A stretch of 64,000 nucleotides of DNA from Glutamicibacter nicotianae (GTDB lineage: Bacteria; Actinomycetota; Actinomycetes; Actinomycetales; Micrococcaceae). This document shows, piece by piece, positions 54,176-62,372 of the stretch. The stretch lies in contig NZ_BJNE01000006.1 of assembly GCF_006539525.1 (NCBI RefSeq), positions 124,001 to 188,000 on the forward strand, read 5' to 3'. The position numbers and the translations under genes are program-made. The first letter of the stretch is position 1, and each line of letters begins with the position of its first letter. Below the pieces are notes generated by a model. It saw only the letters and a list, made by a program, of their open reading frames with translations, had not been told where the DNA came from and did not search any database.

Positions 54176-55099
54176 TCAACTGTTGCGCACCGCCTGCAGC
54201 AGCCTGCGCGGGGTATCGTGCAGCACGTCGCGCATCCATCCCGCGCCCAGCGACCAGGATTCCAGCGCCTGGATCTGGTGGCTGTAGGAATAGGGGATAT
54301 TCGGGAAGTCGGAGCCGAACACGATCTTGTGCGAGAGCCCGGCCACGAGCCGCGGATATTCCGCCGGCAGCGGGGCGATGCGGTTCATGAACCCGGTGCC
54401 CACCATGGTGGTATCCAGGTAGACGTTGGGATTTTCTGCGGCCAGCTGCGCGAACTGCACGTAGTCGGGCAAGCCGGCATGGGCGATGACCAGCACCAGC
54501 TGCGGATGCCGTGCCACCAGTTCGCGGATCGGCTCGATCCCGGTGAACCGGCCGGCATGCGGCCCATGCCCGCAATGGATCACCACCGGCGTCCGGGCCT
54601 CGGCGACCAGCTCCCAGGCGCCTTCGAGCAGCGGATCGAGCGGGGTGAAGCCGCCCACCTGCACGTGCACCTTGAACAGCTGCACCCCCTCGGCCAGCGC
54701 GGCGCGCACCAGTTCGGCGGCCCCGGGCTCCGGGTAGAAGGTGCCCGAACGGATCGCCTTGGGATGGCGCTGCGCGAACTGCCGCGAGTACTCGTTGAGC
54801 CAGGCGGCCATGTCCGGGCGGTGGGCATAATTCAAGGTGCCGTAGGCGATCACGCCCAGTTCCTCCAGCGCGGCGACGCGCTGCGCTTCGGGCATCCGGT
54901 AGCTGATCGGCCACGGGTGCCCGGTGCGCTGCGCTTCGCCATCGAAGTAGGACCAGACCTTGGCCAGCACGTTATCCGGCATGAAGTGCACGTGCAGGTC
55001 AATCAGCCCCGGGATGCCCAGGGCCTGCAGGTACGCCGGCACCTCCTCGTCGGTGGCGGGGCCGATGCCGGCGTGCCGGCCGGATTGATGCTCGTTCAT
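54176..55099 (-). CDS. Amidohydrolase-family metal-dependent hydrolase (ACMSD-like)
   Basis: 307 residues from the ATG at 55099. TIM barrel with metal-site motif IDLHVHFMP (H-x-H) near the start, VVIHCGHGPHAGRF, LVIAHAGLPDY and a late catalytic Asp in VFGSDFPNIPYS. This set matches the amidohydrolase 2/ACMSD group, which decarboxylates or hydrolyses aromatic or lactone substrates. It lies 16 nt behind the quinone oxidoreductase gene, same strand, probably co-transcribed. Substrate unknown. Confidence 0.86.
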   Translation of the reverse strand: MNEHQSGRHAGIGPATDEEVPAYLQALGIPGLIDLHVHFMPDNVLAKVWSYFDGEAQRTGHPWPISYRMPEAQRVAALEELGVIAYGTLNYAHRPDMAAWLNEYSRQFAQRHPKAIRSGTFYPEPGAAELVRAALAEGVQLFKVHVQVGGFTPLDPLLEGAWELVAEARTPVVIHCGHGPHAGRFTGIEPIRELVARHPQLVLVIAHAGLPDYVQFAQLAAENPNVYLDTTMVGTGFMNRIAPLPAEYPRLVAGLSHKIVFGSDFPNIPYSYSHQIQALESWSLGAGWMRDVLHDTPRRLLQAVRNS

Positions 55100-55115
55100 G
55101 GCTGGGGATCCTGTG

Positions 55116-56084
55116 CTAGGGAACCAGGATGATCTTGCCGGTGGTGGCCCGCGATTCCAGCGCGGCGTGGGCCGCGGCGGCCTCGGTGAGCGGGTACTCG
55201 GCGCCGATGCGCACATCGATCTGGCCGGCGGCGACCCAGCCGAAGATGTCGCCGAAGCGCCAGTGCAGCTCCTGCTCGGTGGCCAGGAAGTCGTCGAGCT
55301 TCGGACGGGTCACGCTCAGCGAGCCGCCGGCGTTCAGCCGCTGCAGATTGAAGTCGGGCACCTGGCCGGAGGCGCCGCCGAAGAGCACCAGCGTGCCGCG
55401 CCGGCGCAGCGCCGCCAGCGAGGTCTCGAAGGTGTCCTTGCCGATGCCGTCGTAGACCGCATGCACTCCCGCCCCGCCGGTGGCCTGCTCGACGGTGGCC
55501 GCCACCTGGTCGTAGTCCACCACGTAGTCGGCACCGGCCGCCTTGGCCAGGTCCTTCTTCTCCTGGGTGGAGGCGGTGGTGATCACCGTCGCCCCCTTGA
55601 GCTTGAGCAGCTGGGTGAGGATCAGGCCCACGCCGCCGGCGCCGGCATAGGTCAGCACCACGTCGCCGGAGCGCACCATGTAGCTCGAATGCACCAGGTA
55701 GTGCGCCGTCATGCCCTGCAGGGGCAGCGCGGCGGCGATATTCAGGTTCACCGCGTCGGGCACCTTGCCCGCCCGCTTGGCATCCACCAGCGCGTACTGG
55801 GCGTAGCCCCGGGAACCGGAGGCGGTGGCCACCCGGTCGCCGACCTTGTAGTTCTGCACGCCGTCGCCGATCTGCTGAACCACGCCGGAGAACTCGGTGC
55901 CCGGGGTGAAGGGGTAGTCCACCGCGTACACGCCGCTGCGCTGGTAGGTTTCGATGAAGTTCACTCCGGTGGCGGCGATCTTCACCAGCAGCTGGCCCGG
56001 TCCCGGGGCAGGGACCGGGATTTCTGCCGGCACCAGTCCGCTGGCGTCGGACGGTTCGTTGACCACGATGGCTTGCTGCTGCAT
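55116..56084 (-). CDS. Zinc-less quinone oxidoreductase (zeta-crystallin type, MDR family)
   Basis: 322 residues. GroES-like N-domain (TGVNFIETYQRSGVY, the QOR signature) lacking zinc-binding Cys, and Rossmann NADPH site VLTYAGAGGVGLILTQLLKLKGATVI (A-G-x-G-V-G). Reduces quinones or related enones with NADPH in the cytosol. ATG at 56084 with AAGGAG 9 nt upstream. First gene of a two-gene unit with the amidohydrolase. Confidence 0.92.
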   Translation of the reverse strand: MQQQAIVVNEPSDASGLVPAEIPVPAPGPGQLLVKIAATGVNFIETYQRSGVYAVDYPFTPGTEFSGVVQQIGDGVQNYKVGDRVATASGSRGYAQYALVDAKRAGKVPDAVNLNIAAALPLQGMTAHYLVHSSYMVRSGDVVLTYAGAGGVGLILTQLLKLKGATVITTASTQEKKDLAKAAGADYVVDYDQVAATVEQATGGAGVHAVYDGIGKDTFETSLAALRRRGTLVLFGGASGQVPDFNLQRLNAGGSLSVTRPKLDDFLATEQELHWRFGDIFGWVAAGQIDVRIGAEYPLTEAAAAHAALESRATTGKIILVP

Positions 56085-56244
56085 GGAATGGCGCTCCTTG
56101 GCTCTGCAGATCTCGAAACTCTGCGTATCTGGATCCCGGCGCTCGATGCGCTCGATGCCGGGCGGTCTCTACGGCCAGTGTAGGACTTCGGGCGGCCGTG
56201 CGGGCGCCGCGCGGGTGGATGTCGGGTTACGTGACGAAGAATTT

Positions 56245-56280
56245 TATGAATATTTATTAGCGTGCGTGAATATTTCGCGG
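56245..56280 (+). promoter_or_regulatory. Tandem ARG-box-like operator of the arginine operon
   Basis: Two direct TGAATATTT copies (56247-56255 and 56267-56275) exactly 20 bp apart, the first in TATGAATATTTATTAG, close to the ArgR half-site pair TGAAT-N4-ATTCA. They end one base before the argC -10. ArgR, encoded as the last gene of the operon, is the expected ligand. Confidence 0.75.
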
Positions 56281-56293
56281 TAGAATCTGGTCA
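56281..56293 (+). promoter_or_regulatory. Leaderless promoter -10 of argC
   Basis: TAGAAT, CTGGTC, ATG at 56293; immediately downstream of the ARG boxes. Confidence 0.6.
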
Positions 56294-57324
56294 TGACGAT
56301 TTCAGTAGCTGTTTCCGGCGCCAGCGGATACGCCGGCGGCGAGGTCCTGCGCATCCTCGCGGCGCACCCAGAGGTAGAGATCGGCGCGATCACCGCGCAT
56401 TCGCAGGCCGGGCAGCGCCTCGGCTCGATCGCCCCGCACCTGCATGCGCTCGCCGACCGGGTCCTGGTGGACACCACCGTGGAAAACCTTGCCGGACACG
56501 ACGTGGTGTTCCTGGCCCTGCCGCATGGCGCCTCGGCCGCCGTGGCCGCCGCCCTGCCCGAGAACACCCTGGTCATTGATGCCGGCGCCGACCACCGGCT
56601 GGAATCGGCCGCCGCCTGGGAGAAGTTCTACGGCTCCGAGCACGCAGGCTTCTGGCCCTATGGCCTGCCCGAGCTGCCCGGGCAGCGCCAAAAGCTGGCC
56701 GGAACCAAGCGCGTCGCCGTCCCCGGCTGCTATCCGACCGGCGCCCAGCTGGCCCTGGCCCCCGGCTTCGCCGCCGGGCTGCTGGAAGCCGACGACGTGG
56801 TCATCATCTCGGCTTCGGGCACCTCGGGCGCCGGCAAGTCGCTCAAGCCCCACCTGCTGGGCAGCGAGGCGATGGGCTCGATGAGCACCTACGGGGTGGG
56901 CGGATCGCACCGCCACATCCCGGAAATGGAGCAGGGCTTCTCCAAGCTGGCCGGCGAAGAAGTCACCGTCTCCTTCACCCCGACCCTGGCCCCGATGCCG
57001 CGCGGCATCCTGACCACCGCCACCGCCAAGGTGAAGCCGGGCGTCACCGCAGCGCAGCTGCGCGAGGCCTGGACCGAGGCCTACGCTCACGAGCTGTTCG
57101 TGCACCTGCTGCCCGAGGGCCAGTGGCCGACCACCGGTGCGGTGCTCGGATCCAACCACGTCCAGCTGCAGCTGGCCTTCGATACGCACGCGAACCGCGT
57201 GATCGCCACCGCCGCGCTGGATAACCTGACCAAGGGCACCGCAGGTGCCGCCGTCCAGTCGATGAACATCGCGCTGGGACTGGAAGAAAACACCGGACTG
57301 CTCATGCAAGGAGTCGCACCGTGA
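56293..57324 (+). CDS. argC: N-acetyl-gamma-glutamyl-phosphate reductase
   Basis: 343 residues. Third step of arginine synthesis, NADPH-dependent. Rossmann [16 protein letters not shown] at about 7-22; catalytic Cys in [15 protein letters not shown]; substrate loop [11 protein letters not shown]. First gene of the argCJBDFR operon, behind the operator and a leaderless promoter. Its stop overlaps argJ by 4 nt (GTGA). Confidence 0.97.
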   Translation: MTISVAVSGASGYAGGEVLRILAAHPEVEIGAITAHSQAGQRLGSIAPHLHALADRVLVDTTVENLAGHDVVFLALPHGASAAVAAALPENTLVIDAGADHRLESAAAWEKFYGSEHAGFWPYGLPELPGQRQKLAGTKRVAVPGCYPTGAQLALAPGFAAGLLEADDVVIISASGTSGAGKSLKPHLLGSEAMGSMSTYGVGGSHRHIPEMEQGFSKLAGEEVTVSFTPTLAPMPRGILTTATAKVKPGVTAAQLREAWTEAYAHELFVHLLPEGQWPTTGAVLGSNHVQLQLAFDTHANRVIATAALDNLTKGTAGAAVQSMNIALGLEENTGLLMQGVAP

Positions 57325-58535
57325 GCCTCGCCTACACCCCCACCCGTCCCTCGGCATCCGGCACCGGCGTCACCGCCCCGGCAGGCTTCGCGGCCGCCGG
57401 CGTGCCGGCAGGGCTGAAGTCCACCGGCAAGAACGACGTGGTCGTGGTGCAAAACCTCGGCCCGCAGTTCACCGCCGCCGGCGTGTTCACCTCCAACCGC
57501 GTGGCCGCCGCCCCGGTGCACTGGTCCAAGCAGGTGCTGGCCGATGGCCGCATCGACGCGGTGGTGCTCAACTCCGGCGGAGCGAACGCCTGCACCGGCG
57601 CCGAAGGCTTCGCCAACACCCATAAGACCGCCGAATACGCCGCGCAGCTGCTCTCGGTTTCCGCCGGCGATGTTGCGGTGGCCTCCACCGGGCTGATCGG
57701 CGTGCAGCTGCCGATGGACAAGCTGCTTCCCGGCGTGCAAGCAGCCGCCAGCGCCTTGGCCAGTGACCAGAACGCCGCCGATCAGGCGGCCGCGGGCATC
57801 ATGACCACCGACACCGTGCCGAAGCTGGTCTCCCGCATCGTCGGGGCCCCGGGCTCCGGCCAGGTGGTCATCGGCGGCATGGCCAAGGGCGCGGGCATGC
57901 TCGCCCCGGCGCTGGCCACCATGCTGGTGGTGCTCACCACCGACGCGCAGCTGACCGCCGAGCAGGCCGATGCGGCCCTGCGCGCCGCCACCGCGATGAG
58001 CTTCGACCGCGCGGATTCCGATGGCTGCATGTCCACCAACGACACCGTGCTGCTGCTGGCCTCCGGCGCCTCGGGCACCACCCCGGACCTGGCCGACTTC
58101 ACCGCCGCGCTGACCGACGCCTGCTGCGAGCTGGCGGCGAAGCTGATCGAGGATGCCGAAGGGGCCGATCACACCATCGCGATCCGCACCTTCAACGCCG
58201 CCACCGAGGCCGACGCGCTGGAAGTCTCCAAGGCCGTCTCGCGCTCCAACCTGGTCAAGACCGCCGTCTTCGGCAAGGACCCGAACTGGGGCCGCGTGCT
58301 CTCCGAGGTCGGCACCACCAAGGCGGCCTTCGAACCCGACGAGCTGAACGTCTCGATCAACGGCGTGATGGTCTGCAAGAACGGCGGCGTCGGCGAGGAC
58401 CGCAACCTGGTCAGCCTCGAGGAGCGCAATGTGCGCATCGAGATCGACCTGAACGCCGGCACCGAGGAAGCGACCGTGCTGACCAACGACCTGACCCACG
58501 ACTACGTCCACGAGAACTCCGCCTACTCCAGCTAG
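57321..58535 (+). CDS. argJ: Glutamate N-acetyltransferase / ornithine acetyltransferase
   Basis: 404 residues. Recycles the acetyl group from N-acetylornithine to glutamate. Self-cleaving Ntn-type precursor: the cleavage/nucleophile Thr is in [17 protein letters not shown]. The N-terminal [18 protein letters not shown] and C-terminal [12 protein letters not shown] are characteristic. Whether it also has N-acetylglutamate synthase activity cannot be read from sequence. GTG start, coupled to argC. Confidence 0.96.
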   Translation: MSLAYTPTRPSASGTGVTAPAGFAAAGVPAGLKSTGKNDVVVVQNLGPQFTAAGVFTSNRVAAAPVHWSKQVLADGRIDAVVLNSGGANACTGAEGFANTHKTAEYAAQLLSVSAGDVAVASTGLIGVQLPMDKLLPGVQAAASALASDQNAADQAAAGIMTTDTVPKLVSRIVGAPGSGQVVIGGMAKGAGMLAPALATMLVVLTTDAQLTAEQADAALRAATAMSFDRADSDGCMSTNDTVLLLASGASGTTPDLADFTAALTDACCELAAKLIEDAEGADHTIAIRTFNAATEADALEVSKAVSRSNLVKTAVFGKDPNWGRVLSEVGTTKAAFEPDELNVSINGVMVCKNGGVGEDRNLVSLEERNVRIEIDLNAGTEEATVLTNDLTHDYVHENSAYSS

Positions 58536-58557
58536 GCAGAAGCAAGGGAATTCAGCT

Positions 58558-59508
58558 ATGGCCCACACCGCCCGCACCAACCTGGATACCGCCCAGTCCA
58601 AGGCCGAAGCGCTGATCGAGGCGCTGCCCTGGATCCAGCGCTTCGCCGGGAGCACCATGGTCATCAAATACGGCGGCAACGCGATGGTCAACGACGAGCT
58701 GCGCCGCGCCTTCGCCGAGGACATCGTGTTCCTGCGCCACGCCGGAATCAACCCGGTCGTGGTGCACGGCGGCGGCCCGCAGATCAACAAGATGCTCGAC
58801 ACCCTGGGGATCGAATCGGAATTCCGCGGCGGGCTGCGGGTGACCACCCCCGAGGCCATGGACGTGGTGCGCATGGTGCTCACCGGCCAGGTGCAGCGCG
58901 ACCTGGTCGGCCTGATCAACTCGCACGGACCCTACTCGGTGGGCATGTCCGGCGAGGACGGCGCCACCTTGCAGGCGGTGCGCACCGGCACCATCGTCGA
59001 CGGTCTGCCGGTGGATCTGGGGCTGGTCGGCGAGGTCACCCGCGTGCGCACCGACCAGGTCGACTCGCTGGTGGACGCCGGGATGATCCCGGTGATCTCC
59101 ACCGTCGCCCCGGAGTTCGACGCCGACGGCGAGCCCACCGGCGCGGTGCTGAATGTCAACGCGGATACCGCCGCGGCGGCGCTGGCCACCGCGCTGGGCG
59201 CTGCCAAGCTGGTGATCCTCACCGACGTGGAGGGGCTGTACGCGGCCTGGCCGGACAAGTCCTCGCTGATCAGCTCCATCACCAACGACGAGCTGCGCAC
59301 GATGCTGCCCGGCCTGGAATCGGGCATGATCCCGAAAATGGGCGCCTGCCTCAAGGCCGTCGACGAGGGCGTGGGGCAGGCCCACATCGTCGATGGCCGC
59401 CAGCCGCACTCGATGCTGCTGGAAATCTTCACCACCGCCGGCGTGGGCACCCAGGTGCTCCCCGCCGCCAACACCGCAAGCAACACCGCACAGAAGGACG
59501 CCAAGTGA
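58558..59508 (+). CDS. argB: Acetylglutamate kinase
   Basis: 316 residues. Second step of the pathway and usual arginine-feedback point. [12 protein letters not shown] is the phosphate loop, [13 protein letters not shown] the substrate site, and [17 protein letters not shown] plus LTDVEGLY the ATP site. The N-terminal helix region present in arginine-sensitive hexameric enzymes (residues 10-25) is there. Overlaps argD by 4 nt. Confidence 0.97.
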   Translation: MAHTARTNLDTAQSKAEALIEALPWIQRFAGSTMVIKYGGNAMVNDELRRAFAEDIVFLRHAGINPVVVHGGGPQINKMLDTLGIESEFRGGLRVTTPEAMDVVRMVLTGQVQRDLVGLINSHGPYSVGMSGEDGATLQAVRTGTIVDGLPVDLGLVGEVTRVRTDQVDSLVDAGMIPVISTVAPEFDADGEPTGAVLNVNADTAAAALATALGAAKLVILTDVEGLYAAWPDKSSLISSITNDELRTMLPGLESGMIPKMGACLKAVDEGVGQAHIVDGRQPHSMLLEIFTTAGVGTQVLPAANTASNTAQKDAK

Positions 59509-60770
59509 GCGAGCACGCCGACCCAACCACCGATTCCGCGCTGGCCGGCAGCGCAGCCGCCGAGGTGGCCGGGCTGAGCCAGCTCTCCTCGGCCGCCCTG
59601 GCCGACCGCTACTCCAACTCCCTGCTGGGCGTCTTCGGCACCCCGCAGCGGGTGCTGGTGCGCGGATCGGGCTGCCACGTCTGGGATGCCGACGGCAACC
59701 AGTACCTGGATCTGCTCGGCGGCATCGCGGTGAACACCCTCGGCCACGGGCACCCGCTGCTCGCCTCGGTGATCTCCAGCCAGCTGGCCACCCTGGGCCA
59801 TGTCTCGAACTTCTTCACCAGCCCCAGCCAGATCGCGCTGGCCGAGAAACTGCTGGAGATCTCCGCCGCCCCGGCCGGCTCCAAGGTGTTCTTCGCCAAC
59901 TCCGGCACCGAAGCCAATGAGGCGGCGCTGAAGCTGACCCGGCGCAATGCCGGCACCGCCGACGCACCGCGCACCAAGGTGATCGCCCTGGAACACGCCT
60001 TCCACGGCCGCACCCTCGGCGCGCTGTCGCTGACCTACAAGGAGAAGTACCGCGCCCCCTTCGCCCCGCTGCCCGAGAACGTGCAGTGGATCGAGGCGGG
60101 GAACATCGAGGCGCTGCGCGCCGCGGTGGACGAGACCGTCTCGGCGGTGTTCATCGAGCCGATCCAGGGCGAGGCCGGGGTGCGGCTGCTTTCTGCCGAG
60201 TACCTGGCCGCCGCCCGGCAGATCACCCGCGAGGCCGGCGCGCTGCTGGTCTTCGACGAGGTGCAGACCGGCATGGGCCGCACCGGGTCGTTCTTCGCCT
60301 CCGCACCGGTGATCCCGGATGTGATGACGCTGGCCAAGGGCCTGGGCGGCGGCTTCCCGATCGGCGCGATGATCGTCTTCGGCGAAGAGAACACCAAGTG
60401 GCTGGCCCCGGGCGACCACGGCACCACCTTTGGCGGGAACCCGGTGGCCTGCGCCGCGGGCCTGGCGGTCATCCACACCATCGAAGCGCAGAACCTGCTG
60501 GCCCATGTGCGCGCCACCGGCCAGTGGCTGCGCGAGCAGCTGGCGGGCATCGAGGACATCTGTGCGGTGCGCGGCGCCGGGCTGCTCACCGCCTTCGAAC
60601 TTGTTTCCGCGAACGCGCCGAAGCTGGTGGCCGCGGCGCTGGATGCCGGCTTCATCGTGAACGCCACCGACGAGCAGACCATCCGCCTGGCCCCGCCGCT
60701 GGTGATCACCACCGAGCAGCTGGGCACCCTGATCGCCGCCCTGCCGCAGCTGATCAGCGCGGCCAGCTAG
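59505..60770 (+). CDS. argD: Acetylornithine aminotransferase
   Basis: 421 residues, class III PLP transaminase. [45 protein letters not shown] and the Lys in [14 protein letters not shown] are present. GTG at 59505 overlaps the argB TGA. The N-terminal extension ([19 protein letters not shown]) is longer than in E. coli ArgD. May also act on succinyl-diaminopimelate, as known for some ArgD. Confidence 0.96.
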   Translation: MSEHADPTTDSALAGSAAAEVAGLSQLSSAALADRYSNSLLGVFGTPQRVLVRGSGCHVWDADGNQYLDLLGGIAVNTLGHGHPLLASVISSQLATLGHVSNFFTSPSQIALAEKLLEISAAPAGSKVFFANSGTEANEAALKLTRRNAGTADAPRTKVIALEHAFHGRTLGALSLTYKEKYRAPFAPLPENVQWIEAGNIEALRAAVDETVSAVFIEPIQGEAGVRLLSAEYLAAARQITREAGALLVFDEVQTGMGRTGSFFASAPVIPDVMTLAKGLGGGFPIGAMIVFGEENTKWLAPGDHGTTFGGNPVACAAGLAVIHTIEAQNLLAHVRATGQWLREQLAGIEDICAVRGAGLLTAFELVSANAPKLVAAALDAGFIVNATDEQTIRLAPPLVITTEQLGTLIAALPQLISAAS

Positions 60771-60822
60771 CCGCCGGCATGAACCTCGCCACCACCCCTG
60801 AGACGAGCAAAGGAATCACCCC

Positions 60823-61782
60823 ATGAGCGCAACCCGCCACTTCTTGACCGACCTGGATTTCACCCCCGACGAGCAGTCCAAGGTGCTGGATCTGGCCGCG
60901 GCGATGAAGGCCGACAAGTACGGCTACGCCCCGTACGCCGGCCCGCAGACCGTCGCGGTCTTCTTCGACAAGACCTCCACCCGCACCCGGGTCTCCTTCC
61001 ACGCCGGCATCGCCGAACTGGGCGGCTCCCCGCTGGTCATCAACTCCGCCGATTCGCAGCTGGGCCACAAGGAGTCCATCGCCGACTCCGCCAAGGTGCT
61101 CGAGCGCATGGTCTCCACCATCGTGTGGCGCACCTTCGCCCAGTCGGGCCTGGAGGAAATGGCCGCGAATTCCTCGGTGCCGGTGATCAACGCGCTGTCC
61201 GACGACTACCACCCCTGCCAGCTGATCGCCGACCTGCTCACCGTGCGCGAGCACAAGGGCAAGACCAAGGGGCTGACCATGAGCTACCTGGGCGACGCGG
61301 CGAACAACATGGCCAACTCCTACCTGCTGGCCGGGGTGACCGCCGGCATGCACGTGCGCATCGCCGGTCCCGAAGGCTACCTGCCCGAGGCGCGCATCGT
61401 GGAGGCCGCGCAGCAGCGCGCCGCGGAAACCGGGGGATCGGTCATGATCACCACCGATGCCGCCGCCGCGCTCGCCGACGCCGACGTGGTCGTCACCGAC
61501 ACCTGGGTCTCCATGGGCCAGGAGGACGAGAAGGAAGCACGGCTGAAGCTGTTCACCGGCTACTCGGTGACCGCGCAGGCGATGAAGCTGGCCAAGGACG
61601 ACGCGATCGTGCTGCACTGCCTGCCCGCCTACCGCGGCTACGAGATCGACGCGGAGGTGATCGACGGCCCGCAGTCGGTGGTGTTCGACGAGGCCGAGAA
61701 CCGCGTGCACGCGCAGAAGGCGGTCATGACCTGGCTGATGGTCGCTTCCGGCCTGGCCGAAGACGACCGGGTGGAGCTCTAG
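60823..61782 (+). CDS. argF: Ornithine carbamoyltransferase
   Basis: 319 residues. Makes citrulline from ornithine and carbamoyl phosphate. Carbamoyl-phosphate site STRTRVSFHAGI; HPCQ in DDYHPCQLIADLLT; ornithine site DTWVSMGQ; HCLP in LHCLPAYRGYEI. Lies 52 nt after argD. argG and argH are not in the window; immediately after argR an unrelated DUF222 gene follows. Confidence 0.97.
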   Translation: MSATRHFLTDLDFTPDEQSKVLDLAAAMKADKYGYAPYAGPQTVAVFFDKTSTRTRVSFHAGIAELGGSPLVINSADSQLGHKESIADSAKVLERMVSTIVWRTFAQSGLEEMAANSSVPVINALSDDYHPCQLIADLLTVREHKGKTKGLTMSYLGDAANNMANSYLLAGVTAGMHVRIAGPEGYLPEARIVEAAQQRAAETGGSVMITTDAAAALADADVVVTDTWVSMGQEDEKEARLKLFTGYSVTAQAMKLAKDDAIVLHCLPAYRGYEIDAEVIDGPQSVVFDEAENRVHAQKAVMTWLMVASGLAEDDRVEL

Positions 61783-61783
61783 G

Positions 61784-62287
61784 ATGTCCGCCCAGCCCAG
61801 CACCAAGACCGCCCGCCAGGCCCGCATCCGCGCCTTCTTGGGAAACAACTCCGTCAAGTCCCAGGCCGAGCTGCTGGGCCTGCTCAAGGAGGACGGGCTC
61901 GAAGTCACCCAGGCCACGCTCTCGCGCGACCTGGTGGAAATCGGCGCGGTGCGCATCCGCGACAACTCCGGCCAGCTGATCTACGCGGTGCGCCAGGAGG
62001 GCGGGGACCGTTCCCCGCAGACCGCGATCACCCAGGAAGTGCTCGACGCGCGCCTGGCGAAGATCTGCGCCGAGCAGCTGGTCACCGCCGAAGCCAGCGG
62101 CAACATCGTGGTGCTGCGCACCCCGCCAGGCGCCGCGAACCTGCTGGCCCTGGCCATCGACCACTCGCAGATGCCCTCGATCCTGGGCTGCATCGCGGGG
62201 GATGACACCATCATGCTCACCACCCGCTCGGTCGACGGCGGCGCCGAAGTCGCCGCCCGCTTCCTGCAGCTGGCCGAGCCCCGCTAG
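61784..62287 (+). CDS. argR: Arginine repressor ArgR
   Basis: 167 residues. N-terminal winged helix (QARIRAFLGNN, VKSQAELLGLL, VTQATLSRDLVEIGAVRI) and C-terminal hexamerisation/arginine-binding domain (LRTPPGAANLLALAIDHSQMPSILGCIAGDDTIML: GD-D-T contacts arginine). ATG 1 nt after the argF stop. Last gene of the operon it is expected to repress through the boxes at 56245-56280. Confidence 0.97.
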   Translation: MSAQPSTKTARQARIRAFLGNNSVKSQAELLGLLKEDGLEVTQATLSRDLVEIGAVRIRDNSGQLIYAVRQEGGDRSPQTAITQEVLDARLAKICAEQLVTAEASGNIVVLRTPPGAANLLALAIDHSQMPSILGCIAGDDTIMLTTRSVDGGAEVAARFLQLAEPR

Positions 62288-62300
62288 GCACCAGCACCCT

Positions 62301-62335
62301 AGCCGCCGCGAACTTCTCCACAGTTCGCGGCGGCT
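62301..62335 (+). terminator. Terminator of the arg operon
   Basis: Perfect 14-bp stem AGCCGCCGCGAACT / AGTTCGCGGCGGCT with a 7-nt loop. Confidence 0.85.
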
Positions 62336-62372
62336 TCGCCATGCCCGCCCCGTAGCGCCGGATGATCGGTGC

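Noticed and set aside
57087-58919. 610-codon minus-strand open frame across argC-argJ-argB
   Set aside because: Crosses three well-supported genes, has no family motif, and is composition-driven.
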